A stretch of 39,500 nt of DNA, from positions 12,969-52,468 of the forward strand of contig WVZO01000222.1 in assembly GCA_011772425.1 (NCBI GenBank), in the 5' to 3' direction. Shown here one piece after another: positions 1 through 7,778 of this stretch. The notes beneath the pieces were generated by a model that did no database searches, was not told where the DNA came from, and saw only the letters and a program-made list of their open reading frames with translations. Each line of letters opens with the position of its first letter. Within the stretch, counting starts at the first letter, position 1. Source of the DNA: Candidatus Aminicenantota bacterium (lineage in GTDB: Bacteria; Acidobacteriota; Aminicenantia; UBA2199). Position numbers and translations under genes: made by a program.

Positions 1-2
1 AG

Positions 3-2516
3 CTCTTCCTGAAAAGCTCGTTGATTTTAGCCATAACACTGATGCTTTCCTTTTTATTCCGAAAGCGACCTGCTTCTTTCAGGCATTTGCTATTGGTAAT
101 TGCTCTTATAGGGCTGCTGATCCTCCCATTTCTTATGGCGTTTGCCCCCGGATGGCAAACAAGCATACTTCCTGTATCGTGGGCAAGACCGGCTGAAAAT
201 ATTACTATTCTTAAAGAATTGGATGCCACCCCAGGAAATCCTGTCTTACCGGGCCAAATAAAGGAAGCATCCCACGATTTCAGTATAGCCCTGGCAAAGG
301 GACCGGAAGGATTGGAAGGGCCTTTGCATGAGATAAGGGAGGGCTCCCCTGCTTTTTTGTTCTCTAACCCTGAAGATTTTTATCACTATTGTGTTATTAT
401 TTTGTGGTCAGCCGGCTTGATGTTTTTGCTGTTAAAACTATTTTTGGGACTTTATGGAACAGTCAGGCTGACCCACCAGGGAGTAACCATGGATGGTTAC
501 CCGTGGAAACAGCTTTTCTTGTTATTTCTTAGAAAAACTCCTTTAAGGAAAAAGGTGCGTCTGCTCAGGAATGACCAGGTAGTGGTACCAATGACCTGGG
601 GAGTGATCAACCCGGTAGTTATCATGCCTGCCGAATCCCAATACTGGCCCGTAGACCAGTGTTCTTCCATATTGTTTCATGAACTTTCCCATGTAAAAAG
701 GGGAGATTTTCTGGTCAGGCTTTTAGCCAAAATTTCATGTTCTTTTTATTGGTTTAATCCCTTATGTTGGATCGTATTCCGAAAGTTAAAAAGGGAACAA
801 GAAAAAGCATGCGATGAAATGGTTTTAAAGACGGGTATTAAACCTTCCACCTATGCATCCTATTTGCTGCAGATGAAAAAATCCATTGAGAAAAAACATT
901 ATCTCCCTGCTGCGGCCATCGGGATGGCAGGGCGGTCGGAATTCAAAGATCGTTTGCTAAGCATTCTTAAACAACAAATAAACATAAAGGAGGTAAAAAT
1001 GAAAACCAAAATAATGTTTTTCATTATTGGCGTATTGGCGGTCACGTTAATTGGAACAGCCAGACCGTCTCAATCTCAAACCACATTTTACTTAGACAAT
1101 GGAAATGAAAATGCAGTTGATGTGCAGCGTTCTGAGGCAGAAGAGCCAGCAGCGGAATTCCAGAGCGTTTCCACGAATGTGGAGGTAAAAGAAAAGAAAA
1201 AACAAGAAAAGGCAGCCGGTTCTGCGGAGGCAGAAGAAGAAAAAAAGGGTAAAGAAGATAAGGATAAGAAAAAGAAAAAAGAAAAGGTCAAAGTCTTATT
1301 AAAGTTAAAAGCAAAGGATATAGGAAAAGGTAAAAAACTGGTGAAAGAAGTCGTTGTTATTCCTTCCGGGACTGATTTTCATATTAAAGAGCTAAAAGGT
1401 CATAAAGACCGATTGATTGTTTCCGGGGGTGGCGATGTTTACATGATTTTAAAGGAAAAAGGGAAGTTAAAGAAGGTAAAAGTTGATAAAGGCAAATTGA
1501 TTATTGGTGAAAAAGACCATCCAATAACGATATACGTGAAACCGGACGTTATAGCTAAAGTTAAAGATAAAGTGGTAAAAATTATTGCGGACAAGCTGCA
1601 TATGAATATAAAGGGCGGCAAGATCAAAGCAGAGGGAGGGAAGGTCGTCATCGTAGGTAAAGAAGATGGGAAAAAATGGATATATGAAATAAAGAAAAAG
1701 GAATGTAAGAGTGGAGATAAAGAGAAGAAAGAGAGTAAAGAAGGCAAAGAAGAGCGGAATGTTGCGTTTGTGACGGAGATCGAAAAAGGCCCCCACCATG
1801 AAGTAATTGAAGTAAGTGAAACAAAGATGAAGGAGTTGGAAGAGCACATAAAAGAGATCCAGGGAGCCCTTAAGGAAATCGGGAAAGAGAAATTAAAGGC
1901 CCATGAAGTCCTGGAGAAACGCCGGGAATCCCTGGAGAAAATCAAGGATAAAGAGTTAAAAGAAAAGATGAAACACATGGTGGAGAGTATTGCCAGTGAA
2001 CTGAAGGCAAAAGAGGCAGCCCGGGAAAAAGCATTGATGAAAATGGAGAAGGCCCTGGAAAAAATGGAAAAAGAACTGGAGCGAAAAGGAGCGCATGAGA
2101 AAGAAGTACATTTACATCTCGAAGAAGCGGAAGTTGCTGACCAGGAGTTAGTTGAAATCGATGAAGAGGGCCATAAAGTTGTTGAAATTAAAGAGGTAGA
2201 AGTAGGCGATGAAAATGCCGTTTTCGTTTCAAAGGGAGTGAAAGAAGGAAAGGGTATTTTTAGGGGATTTGTTTCTAAAACAAAACTCGGGGAAAAACAA
2301 GTCTATGAGCTGATGAAAGCGGTTTCGCAACTGCAAAAGAAACTGTCAAAATACTACAAGGTGGAATCGAAAATTGGCAATAACTTACAAAAAGTACTTA
2401 TAAGTTCGGTTGGTGAGCCGGATAAGAAATACGTTGAACGTGCTCTTAAAGCCTTTAAGGCTTTTGAAAAAGAGTATAAGAAAATATTAGGAGAAAAGAA
2501 AGGTAAAAAAGATTAA
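3..2516 (+). CDS. M56 (BlaR1/MecR1-like) membrane metallopeptidase with Lys/Glu-rich tail, 5' partial
   Basis: The reading frame is open to the window edge, so the true start lies upstream; the TTG at 21 is only the first visible candidate. Numbered from that TTG, the N-terminal part has hydrophobic segments (about residues 1-45 and 120-145). The zinc motif HELSH follows (His220, Glu221, His224), with a downstream CDEMV segment as in M56 peptidases. A further hydrophobic segment starts at Met327. The remaining 480 residues are extremely rich in Lys and Glu: a possibly beta-rich part (about 425-575) and then predicted coiled coil. The M56 family includes BlaR1/MecR1, which sense signals and cleave a cytoplasmic repressor, but no BlaI-like partner is in view and the tail is not a penicillin-binding domain. 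Substrate and signal are unknown. An internal ribosome site may let the tail be made separately. Confidence 0.85.
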   Translation, partial: LFLKSSLILAITLMLSFLFRKRPASFRHLLLVIALIGLLILPFLMAFAPGWQTSILPVSWARPAENITILKELDATPGNPVLPGQIKEASHDFSIALAKGPEGLEGPLHEIREGSPAFLFSNPEDFYHYCVIILWSAGLMFLLLKLFLGLYGTVRLTHQGVTMDGYPWKQLFLLFLRKTPLRKKVRLLRNDQVVVPMTWGVINPVVIMPAESQYWPVDQCSSILFHELSHVKRGDFLVRLLAKISCSFYWFNPLCWIVFRKLKREQEKACDEMVLKTGIKPSTYASYLLQMKKSIEKKHYLPAAAIGMAGRSEFKDRLLSILKQQINIKEVKMKTKIMFFIIGVLAVTLIGTARPSQSQTTFYLDNGNENAVDVQRSEAEEPAAEFQSVSTNVEVKEKKKQEKAAGSAEAEEEKKGKEDKDKKKKKEKVKVLLKLKAKDIGKGKKLVKEVVVIPSGTDFHIKELKGHKDRLIVSGGGDVYMILKEKGKLKKVKVDKGKLIIGEKDHPITIYVKPDVIAKVKDKVVKIIADKLHMNIKGGKIKAEGGKVVIVGKEDGKKWIYEIKKKECKSGDKEKKESKEGKEERNVAFVTEIEKGPHHEVIEVSETKMKELEEHIKEIQGALKEIGKEKLKAHEVLEKRRESLEKIKDKELKEKMKHMVESIASELKAKEAAREKALMKMEKALEKMEKELERKGAHEKEVHLHLEEAEVADQELVEIDEEGHKVVEIKEVEVGDENAVFVSKGVKEGKGIFRGFVSKTKLGEKQVYELMKAVSQLQKKLSKYYKVESKIGNNLQKVLISSVGEPDKKYVERALKAFKAFEKEYKKILGEKKGKKD
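986..1001 (+). promoter_or_regulatory. Internal ribosome binding site and in-frame ATG inside the M56 gene
   Basis: AAAGGAGGT (986-994) lies 4 bases before an ATG at 999-1001 that is in frame with the M56 ORF. The peptide starting there (MKTKIMFFIIGVLAVTLIG, then an Ala/Ser/Gln-rich stretch) looks like a signal peptide. Either this is a coincidental hydrophobic segment of one long protein, or it starts a second, exported 505-residue product ending at 2516. Confidence 0.55.
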
Positions 2517-2536
2517 TTATTTCTCAAAAAAAAACA

Positions 2537-2598
2537 AGGTTAAGGTTAAGGCTGAATACTAGCGTTGAGGAAGAGCTTTTCTTCCTTAACCTTAACCT
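2537..2598. terminator. Perfect 15-bp inverted repeat after the M56 gene
   Basis: AGGTTAAGGTTAAGG (2537-2551) is the exact reverse complement of CCTTAACCTTAACCT (2584-2598), separated by 32 bases. It starts 20 bases after the M56 stop codon and could fold in the transcript as a terminator or stabiliser, although no clear T-run follows. Each arm is itself a tandem repeat of GGTTAA. Confidence 0.45.
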
Positions 2599-2800
2599 GG
2601 GTTTCTTACTATTCGCTTTATCGCTCCCGCTCAAGCAAATTTAGCTCTTGCGCGACCTAATTTTGGTTGCGCACAAAAAACGTGCACGGTGCATGACAAT
2701 ATGACTTTAATGTGGCATCCTTATCCGTAAGACAAGAAAAGTTAACCTCCGCCCCAAGGGCACCTATTTATTTTATTTAAGTTAACGCTTATGGGGTCAG

Positions 2801-2823
2801 GGGGGGCTCGAAAAGAGCCCCCC
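2801..2823. terminator. GC-rich hairpin in the convergent gap before the C1 peptidase stop
   Basis: GGGGGGCTC (2801-2809), loop GAAAA, GAGCCCCCC (2815-2823): a perfect 9-bp stem 20 bases beyond the stop of the minus-strand C1 peptidase gene, between two convergent genes. The motif GGGGTCAG occurs on both sides (2793-2800 and 2839-2845). The rest of the gap 2599-2800 shows no gene or clear signal. A terminator or palindromic-repeat role is inferred; there is no T-tract. Confidence 0.5.
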
Positions 2824-2842
2824 TCGCTGCCTCAAGGTGGGG

Positions 2843-3772
2843 TCAGATTCCGAATTTATCCGTATCAATCCACTCGTTCTTAACAAGAACCCACCAATCC
2901 ACAGCCATTCCTTTCAAGACATATTCATAAGGCAGCCAACCATAACCCTCTTCACCCCAGTCAGTACTCCAAGAATTTCGGATTAGAATAGCACCTGTGG
3001 TTTCATATCCGCAATTCTCATTTTTGATCTTGAGTTTGTCATTGTATCCCACTGCCACCACTGCATGACCACCTTCAATTTCTTCTCCCCTGCATGGGAA
3101 CGGTATTTTTCCTCCATTCTTTAATGCTTGATTTCTTGAACTGAAAACAGTAAAACCAAACATGGCCGGCAGCCCGGCTGCTAAACAAGCTTTGATCTCC
3201 CTCAACAGCGAATTCCTGGGAGTTCCCATCGGGTCCAGGCGAAAATATTGTATCGCCTGGTAGTTCTGAGCAAACGCATAACAAAAGGCAGGGGGTTCTT
3301 CATCAAAATGAGCCGTGAAGTAAGGCCAATACTCTTCCGGCGGAACACCAAATAGTACCATGGCCTTCATGGTGCTGCGTATCGATGCGCCGGTGTCACC
3401 GCTTAGATGCATCAGTCTCCTGGTTACCTTGTACAAGAACAACCGCGAAGCATCAATATGGGTCCCATGCGCCCGCCGCTCGTAATATTCCAAAACACCA
3501 ACACCGGCATTCGCTGTGCATGAACCAAGGTCTTCCTGGTCCTCAACAGGTGAACACCAGGCCCGCAAATCCGCAGCGCTCTTCAAAGCAGCTTTTTCAG
3601 GCTTTTCAATCCCTAATTTTTTCGCCATGGTTTTCACTGGCTTATTGTCCCCTATCCGTTTTAACCGAAGGGATACATCGCTTTGCTTTAAGGTATAGTC
3701 CCGGAAATCCGGGTAGTCTGGGAGCCATCCCATCTTGGCTCCGGTTTTAATTGCTCCATCTCCTTCAGGCAT
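2843..3772 (-). CDS. Papain-like cysteine peptidase (C1 family)
   Basis: The 309-residue protein has the papain catalytic set in the right order: Gln79 (oxyanion) and Cys85 in DQEDLGSCTANAG, His236 in EGGHAVVAVGY, and Asn266 in LIRNSWSTDWGEEGYG. The N-terminal GWLPDYPDFRDY motif is typical of bacterial C1A-type peptidases. The family hydrolyses peptide bonds through the Cys-His pair. No signal peptide or lipobox is visible, so a cytoplasmic location or non-classical export must be assumed. There is a short Pro-containing insertion before the catalytic His, and about 70 N-terminal residues precede the catalytic domain, short for a full inhibitory propeptide. The start is supported by AAAGGAGGT seven to eight bases upstream. 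It lies next to another, divergent peptidase family (C11) on the same strand, with a repeat-containing gap of 135 bases. Confidence 0.9.
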   Translation of the reverse strand: MPEGDGAIKTGAKMGWLPDYPDFRDYTLKQSDVSLRLKRIGDNKPVKTMAKKLGIEKPEKAALKSAADLRAWCSPVEDQEDLGSCTANAGVGVLEYYERRAHGTHIDASRLFLYKVTRRLMHLSGDTGASIRSTMKAMVLFGVPPEEYWPYFTAHFDEEPPAFCYAFAQNYQAIQYFRLDPMGTPRNSLLREIKACLAAGLPAMFGFTVFSSRNQALKNGGKIPFPCRGEEIEGGHAVVAVGYNDKLKIKNENCGYETTGAILIRNSWSTDWGEEGYGWLPYEYVLKGMAVDWWVLVKNEWIDTDKFGI

Positions 3773-3840
3773 TTTTTTTACCTCCTTTTATTGAAAATTA
3801 GTTGCCTTTAAATGTTCCATATTCAATCACCATTAACCAC

Positions 3841-3889
3841 TGACTAATGACTAATGACCAATGACCAGTGACCAATGACCTATGACCTA
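3841..3889. repeat. Heptanucleotide tandem array (TGACYWR), 7 units
   Basis: Seven contiguous 7-bp units are seen: TGACTAA, TGACTAA, TGACCAA, TGACCAG, TGACCAA, TGACCTA, TGACCTA. The array fills most of the gap between the C11 and C1 peptidase genes. Confidence 0.9.
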
Positions 3890-3907
3890 TTTCCAATAAC
3901 CGGGTCA

Positions 3908-5503
3908 TCAGATGTTGGAATAGAAATCTTTCAACCAGTTGTCCCACCTGGAAAACTTAACAAAATCCACTGGCATAAAGGTATTGGTTTCTTCATAGCC
4001 ATAGTGATCAGGGTCCTGGTCAAAGCGGCGTTGATCCGGTGGAAAATAGATGGACACGCCATTTGACCCTGGCAAATCGCTGCTGTGGCCCTCTATAATC
4101 ACAAAATCATCGACGGCGTTTCTCAGGTCAAGAGCCACTCCCTTTAGATCCACAGATGTCACCTGGTTGAAAACCTTATCGGCAAAATCCCTCAAGTCCA
4201 CTCCCCAGGTACTGAAAGTCATGCGATTAAACTCCTCTGTGTTTTTGCGTGCCTCCTTTAAACCGGACCATTCCGCATTGGCTTTAGCAGTAAACGCATC
4301 GATGGCGGTAACCAGTGCGTTAAGTTTGGATATGTCCACTGCCCCCTGGGTAATTCCGATTCTGCCGCGGTAAGAATTTACATACTCAGTAACGATAATC
4401 CTGGCCAGTTTATCAGGAGTTACAGATTGTACGGATGTAAGCTCCTTTAGGATCAAATCATACGGCCAACCATCACCGGGTTCCAGGTCTTCCGAGCCTA
4501 CCATGTAATGGGTCACATTGCGCATGGCGTATGCCACTTCCACCATTCCCATTAAGCAGGCATCAAAACCGATAATATCAAACTTCTCAAAGCCATTGTT
4601 CCCCTTCAAGTTGGTGACAGCAGACTCAAGAGCTTCCTGGACTTCTTTCATGTACAATACGTCATTATCCGTGTCATCGGAAGCAATGGCCTTGGAAATT
4701 CCCCCCTCTTGTCCTCTCTCGGACCTTGCATCCTTGATCTTAAGCATTAGTTGCTGCATCTTCAGCATATTGCCTCGCCATCCATCCCCATGATTCCAGA
4801 TTACCAGGGCATAGTGTTTGGCCGGGTAATTTTTCACTCCCCATTCGACAAAATCCCGCAAAACCTCCGGGTCTCCCATGTTTTTCTCACCCAAATCCTG
4901 GAGAGGCGTTACCGAGGGATCATCATCCTTTTTTACAAGAAACCGCCGGGTGCCGTCCCAACCGCCGAAAAAACCAGTGTAATAAGGCGGGGTAGTACCA
5001 GGATGCCGGTCCATTTGTACAACAATATTGACCCTGGAAGAGGAACCGGTCTTAGCCATCTCCTGGAAATCGTTTATACCGGCTGTTTCCAGGTTGTTAT
5101 CCGCATCCAGGTAGATCAGAAAGGTCCACTCGACACCAGCGCCAGGTATAACTTCAAAATTCTCTTTACTGGATGCCGTACCCCCTGGTGTGGTGACGGA
5201 AATAAGGCCTGTCCTGGCTCCTGGAGGTACTTTTGCTTTAAGCCTGGTTGCCGAATCTACAGTGATATCAGCAGTTGGTACTGCAACTCCAGCGAATTTA
5301 ACCGTGTTTTTTGCTGCGGCAGCGTTAAAATTTTCGCCCTCGATGACCACCTCGGTCCCTTCCGGGCCTTTCTGGGGGTCAAACTTAGTTATGCCGGGTT
5401 TGGGTTCCGGGGTTACGTCTCCATTACACCCTATAAGTACCAGCATACCACAGACCACCAAAACTAAACTAAATTTTGTAAACCATACTTTAAATCTACT
5501 CAT
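3908..5503 (-). CDS. Lipoprotein with TIG/IPT domain and clostripain-family (C11) peptidase domain
   Basis: A 531-residue protein from the ATG at 5503; an ATG 18 bases further upstream is also in frame, but the GGTGGAGG ribosome site lies inside that extension and fits the 5503 start. Residues 1-26 form a lipoprotein signal ending in the lipobox LIGC (Cys26). Residues 36-120 resemble an IPT/TIG immunoglobulin-like fold (GPEGTEVVIEGENF). Residues 126-531 match the clostripain family, with a catalytic His238 in WNHGDGW and catalytic Cys316 in FDACLMG. Clostripain-type enzymes cut after basic residues, often after self-processing. The charged segment between His and Cys (247-285) could be a processing loop, which is inference. 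The protein is expected to be lipid-anchored at the cell envelope, with the TIG domain as spacer or binding module. Confidence 0.9.
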   Translation of the reverse strand: MSRFKVWFTKFSLVLVVCGMLVLIGCNGDVTPEPKPGITKFDPQKGPEGTEVVIEGENFNAAAAKNTVKFAGVAVPTADITVDSATRLKAKVPPGARTGLISVTTPGGTASSKENFEVIPGAGVEWTFLIYLDADNNLETAGINDFQEMAKTGSSSRVNIVVQMDRHPGTTPPYYTGFFGGWDGTRRFLVKKDDDPSVTPLQDLGEKNMGDPEVLRDFVEWGVKNYPAKHYALVIWNHGDGWRGNMLKMQQLMLKIKDARSERGQEGGISKAIASDDTDNDVLYMKEVQEALESAVTNLKGNNGFEKFDIIGFDACLMGMVEVAYAMRNVTHYMVGSEDLEPGDGWPYDLILKELTSVQSVTPDKLARIIVTEYVNSYRGRIGITQGAVDISKLNALVTAIDAFTAKANAEWSGLKEARKNTEEFNRMTFSTWGVDLRDFADKVFNQVTSVDLKGVALDLRNAVDDFVIIEGHSSDLPGSNGVSIYFPPDQRRFDQDPDHYGYEETNTFMPVDFVKFSRWDNWLKDFYSNI

Positions 5504-5589
5504 CGTTATCCTCCACCTCAAATCTTATATCTTAAATTTTAAGCACTTACAGTGCGGTAATAGGCACCATGTTTTACATATTGCATGTC

Positions 5590-5645
5590 CCACCACAGGT
5601 GGTTTTTGTTTCAAGCACAATCTTGAAACAAGCGTAAATATTATA
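5590..5645 (-). promoter_or_regulatory. Possible promoter -10 and hairpin leader of the C11 peptidase gene
   Basis: On the minus strand a TATAAT hexamer (5640-5645) is followed, just after the expected transcript start, by a perfect 10-bp inverted repeat (5606-5615 with 5622-5631, 6-base loop) and then a small CCACC/GGTGG hairpin (5590-5602). The -35 is poor. The hairpins could be an operator or an mRNA leader structure for the gene starting at 5503. Confidence 0.35.
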
Positions 5646-6104
5646 ACCCAAATAAAAAATAAATATATAATGTGCGGAAAAAAAAAGCAACCCCCATTTT
5701 TTCACTTTTCCAGGGATAGGCTTTACTGACAGGGATTTAGACGTCAATTTTTTTTGTTATTTTTTTTTAACAATATCTTGAAAAATCTCCCCTCCCCCCC
5801 CACTCCCAAAACTACCTACAGGTCACCGTATATTAACTCTCTGATATTGATGTATAAAATGTAATCCACTCGAAAAAAAAAAACAAGGTCCCAATTTGTA
5901 ACCTTTTGGTGAATGCTCTTTATTGATAAGGCTTTTCAAGCAAAAATTATTTTTTTCGTTATTTACTAACATTATTTTCTTTAAAAAAAGATTCCTTTCT
6001 TTTCTTGAAACATTCGGTTATATAATACTTTTCAGTGGAACCAGATTTTTTTACGTTAATTTTTAATTTAAAATATAATGGCACAATCGAGTAAATTTTG
6101 GTTT
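5646..6104. other. AT-rich gap without a supported gene
   Basis: This stretch between two divergent genes is AT-rich with homopolymer runs (A, T and C runs near 5675, 5750, 5790 and 5875). No ORF has convincing coding character and no RNA gene was recognised. Confidence 0.6.
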
Positions 6105-6138
6105 GGTTGAGTGAGGTGAGTGGTTGAGTAAGGTGAGT
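6105..6138 (+). repeat. Two 17-bp direct repeats (GGTTGAGTRAGGTGAGT)
   Basis: Units at 6105-6121 and 6122-6138 differ at one base (G/A). Closely similar sequence recurs at 31517-31547 (opposite strand) and 32785-32810, so this is a dispersed intergenic repeat. Confidence 0.75.
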
Positions 6139-6175
6139 AAGGTAAGAGATTGCGCTTTTGTTATGTGATTTATTA

Positions 6176-6217
6176 TGGTATAATCGCATTCTAAAAGAGG
6201 TACAGGTACGAGGTACG
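6176..6217 (+). promoter_or_regulatory. Extended -10 promoter and AGGTAC repeat with ribosome site
   Basis: TGGTATAAT (6176-6184) is an extended -10 element. Downstream come AGGTAC (6198-6203), AGGTACG (6204-6210) and AGGTACG (6211-6217). The last units supply the GAGGT-like ribosome site just before the ATG at 6221. Confidence 0.55.
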
Positions 6218-6220
6218 TAA

Positions 6221-7357
6221 ATGTCAAGGCGAATATTTTTTCACTTTTTTTTCGTTGGTGGTGTATGTGCATTATTCATCCTGCTAATATCCTGCCAGAA
6301 GGACAGTGGGAATGCTCAGACCCGAAAATTCCTTTCCCAATACTCAACAATCCAAAAGCAATATGCCAGAGAGCTTCATTCAGCAGAAACCGAAGAAGAA
6401 CAAACCTCCCTTCTAAAGAACAAAATAAAAGACCTGGAGGAGTTAATAGAAAAATATGAAACAATAATTCCCATTGATGCGAAAATGGCAAAGGTCCAGC
6501 TTTTGATTGCCAAAGGGGAAACAGCTAACGCGCTTCAACTGCTTAACGAGATCGAGCCTCAGCTTCAGAAAGGGAGCAAGATCTACCGTTTGACAGCCTG
6601 GTATTATTTTTCAATGTACTCTGAAGATGTAAAGGTGGTGAAGACGTATGCAAAAAAGTTTCTAGATGTTCCTGATTTGCCGGAGGAATTTTTAACATAT
6701 AAAGGCCAGGTCTATCGAAATCTGTCTGCCCTGGCAAAAGATGCTGACAATCTAAACGAAGCAAAAGAACTGCTTGAAAAAGCCATTTCTGTTACCCTGG
6801 GGGAAAAAATGAAAATGGCTATGGAATCGGAATTAGCTCATATGGATTCCCTGGGAAAACCGGCGCTGCCGATTTCTGCCGATACCTGGATCAATTCTCC
6901 TTCCCCTTCGTTTTCCCTGGAACAATTGCAAGACAAAGTTGTGGTGATTGTATTCTGGGCTCCATGGTGCAGTGCCTGTGGTCAGATGATTCCCTTCCTG
7001 GCCAAAGAATACAATACACATAAAGAAAGGGGCCTCATGGTCATCGGTTGTACCAAATTGTACGGAAAATACAGGGATAAATCCGGTTCAAAAAGCAGCG
7101 AATATGTTGATAAAAAGGAAGAGATAGCTTTAATAAAGGAATATATCCAACGAAACCGGGTAACATATCCCAATGCCATTTCCTACGAAGGCAATTGTTT
7201 TGAGGACTATAAAATAACCGGTATGCCAACAATGATTTTTATTGATAAGGGCGGTAAAATCAACGATGTGAAAACCGGATGCGATTTTCCTCACTTGGTT
7301 CGCTGCAAAATTAAGAAACTTTTGGAGGAAATCAATGGAAAAGATAACAGCCAATGA
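6221..7357 (+). CDS. TlpA/ResA-like thioredoxin-domain lipoprotein
   Basis: The protein (378 residues) starts with a lipoprotein signal whose lipobox is LISC (Cys25). Residues about 30-215 are helical and TPR-like, and residues about 225-375 form a thioredoxin fold of the TlpA/ResA/AhpC-TSA type. The redox motif is WCSAC (Cys250, Cys253) and the cis-proline loop is TGMPTM. Such envelope-anchored thiol-disulfide oxidoreductases reduce or rearrange disulfides in exported proteins; the substrate is unknown. The helical N-terminal half resembles that of TlpA-like proteins thought to bind partners. The 3' end overlaps the next gene, a small cytoplasmic-type thioredoxin, by 23 bases, so the two are very likely co-translated and may work as a pair. 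Confidence 0.88.
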   Translation: MSRRIFFHFFFVGGVCALFILLISCQKDSGNAQTRKFLSQYSTIQKQYARELHSAETEEEQTSLLKNKIKDLEELIEKYETIIPIDAKMAKVQLLIAKGETANALQLLNEIEPQLQKGSKIYRLTAWYYFSMYSEDVKVVKTYAKKFLDVPDLPEEFLTYKGQVYRNLSALAKDADNLNEAKELLEKAISVTLGEKMKMAMESELAHMDSLGKPALPISADTWINSPSPSFSLEQLQDKVVVIVFWAPWCSACGQMIPFLAKEYNTHKERGLMVIGCTKLYGKYRDKSGSKSSEYVDKKEEIALIKEYIQRNRVTYPNAISYEGNCFEDYKITGMPTMIFIDKGGKINDVKTGCDFPHLVRCKIKKLLEEINGKDNSQ

Positions 7358-7640
7358 CTTTGAAGATAAGTTAAAGGCGTCTCAATTTGTGATCATGGAT
7401 TTTAGTTCACCCAGTTGTGCGCCTTGCAAAAGGGTTCCACCGCTGCTGACAGAACTGATGGAAGATATGAGCGATATGGATATTTCTGCCTACGAGGTGG
7501 ATGTAAGTGAAAATGTGGAAATCGCTCAAAAATTAATGATCCTGGGGGTTCCCACCATCATTATTTTTAAAGATGGCCAGGAGATCAAACGATTCAATTC
7601 AGTACCAAAAAAGGATAAGATTAAAAAAGTAATGAAGTAG
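7335..7640 (+). CDS. Small thioredoxin
   Basis: A 101-residue single-domain thioredoxin with CAPC (Cys28, Cys31) and the cis-Pro loop LGVPTIIIF, close to the usual 105 residues. The normally conserved Trp before the first Cys (WCGPC) is Ser here, giving PSCAPC, which may alter its redox potential or partner choice. There is no signal peptide, so it should act in the cytoplasm. GGAGG lies 6 bases before the ATG inside the end of the TlpA-like gene. The TAG stop is the first three bases of a heptamer repeat (TAGGAAG). It might supply electrons across the membrane with other factors, but no DsbD-like transporter is in the window. Confidence 0.88.
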   Translation: MEKITANDFEDKLKASQFVIMDFSSPSCAPCKRVPPLLTELMEDMSDMDISAYEVDVSENVEIAQKLMILGVPTIIIFKDGQEIKRFNSVPKKDKIKKVMK

Positions 7641-7668
7641 GAAGTAGGAATTAGGAAGTAGGAAATAG
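7638..7668 (+). repeat. Heptanucleotide tandem array (TAGGAAN), 4 units
   Basis: TAGGAAG, TAGGAAT, TAGGAAG, TAGGAAA followed by TAG. The first unit contains the stop codon of the thioredoxin gene. Confidence 0.85.
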
Positions 7669-7744
7669 TGCCAACTGTTCTTGCTACCTGGTTGTCCTAA
7701 AAAGAGGACATTTTAGGGGGTAATTCCCCGAAGGCAGGTTGGCA
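7669..7744 (+). ncRNA. Candidate structured RNA or leader before the beta-barrel gene
   Basis: Three nested or adjacent stems can form: outer TGCCAAC (7669-7675) with GTTGGCA (7738-7744), inner TGTCCT/AGGACA (7693-7698 with 7705-7710), and GGGG/CCCC (7717-7720 with 7726-7729). An alternative pairing ACCTG/CAGGT (7686-7690 with 7735-7739) competes with the outer stem. No known riboswitch class was recognised. It could be a terminator-like stabiliser, a repeat or a switch. Confidence 0.35.
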
Positions 7745-7778
7745 TTTAAATTGCTTTTGGCTTTACAGGAGGTACACG

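Noticed and set aside
5959..6189. 76-residue minus-strand ORF
   Set aside because: It translates the intergenic GTTGAGT repeat and AT-rich DNA; no start signal and no recognisable motif.
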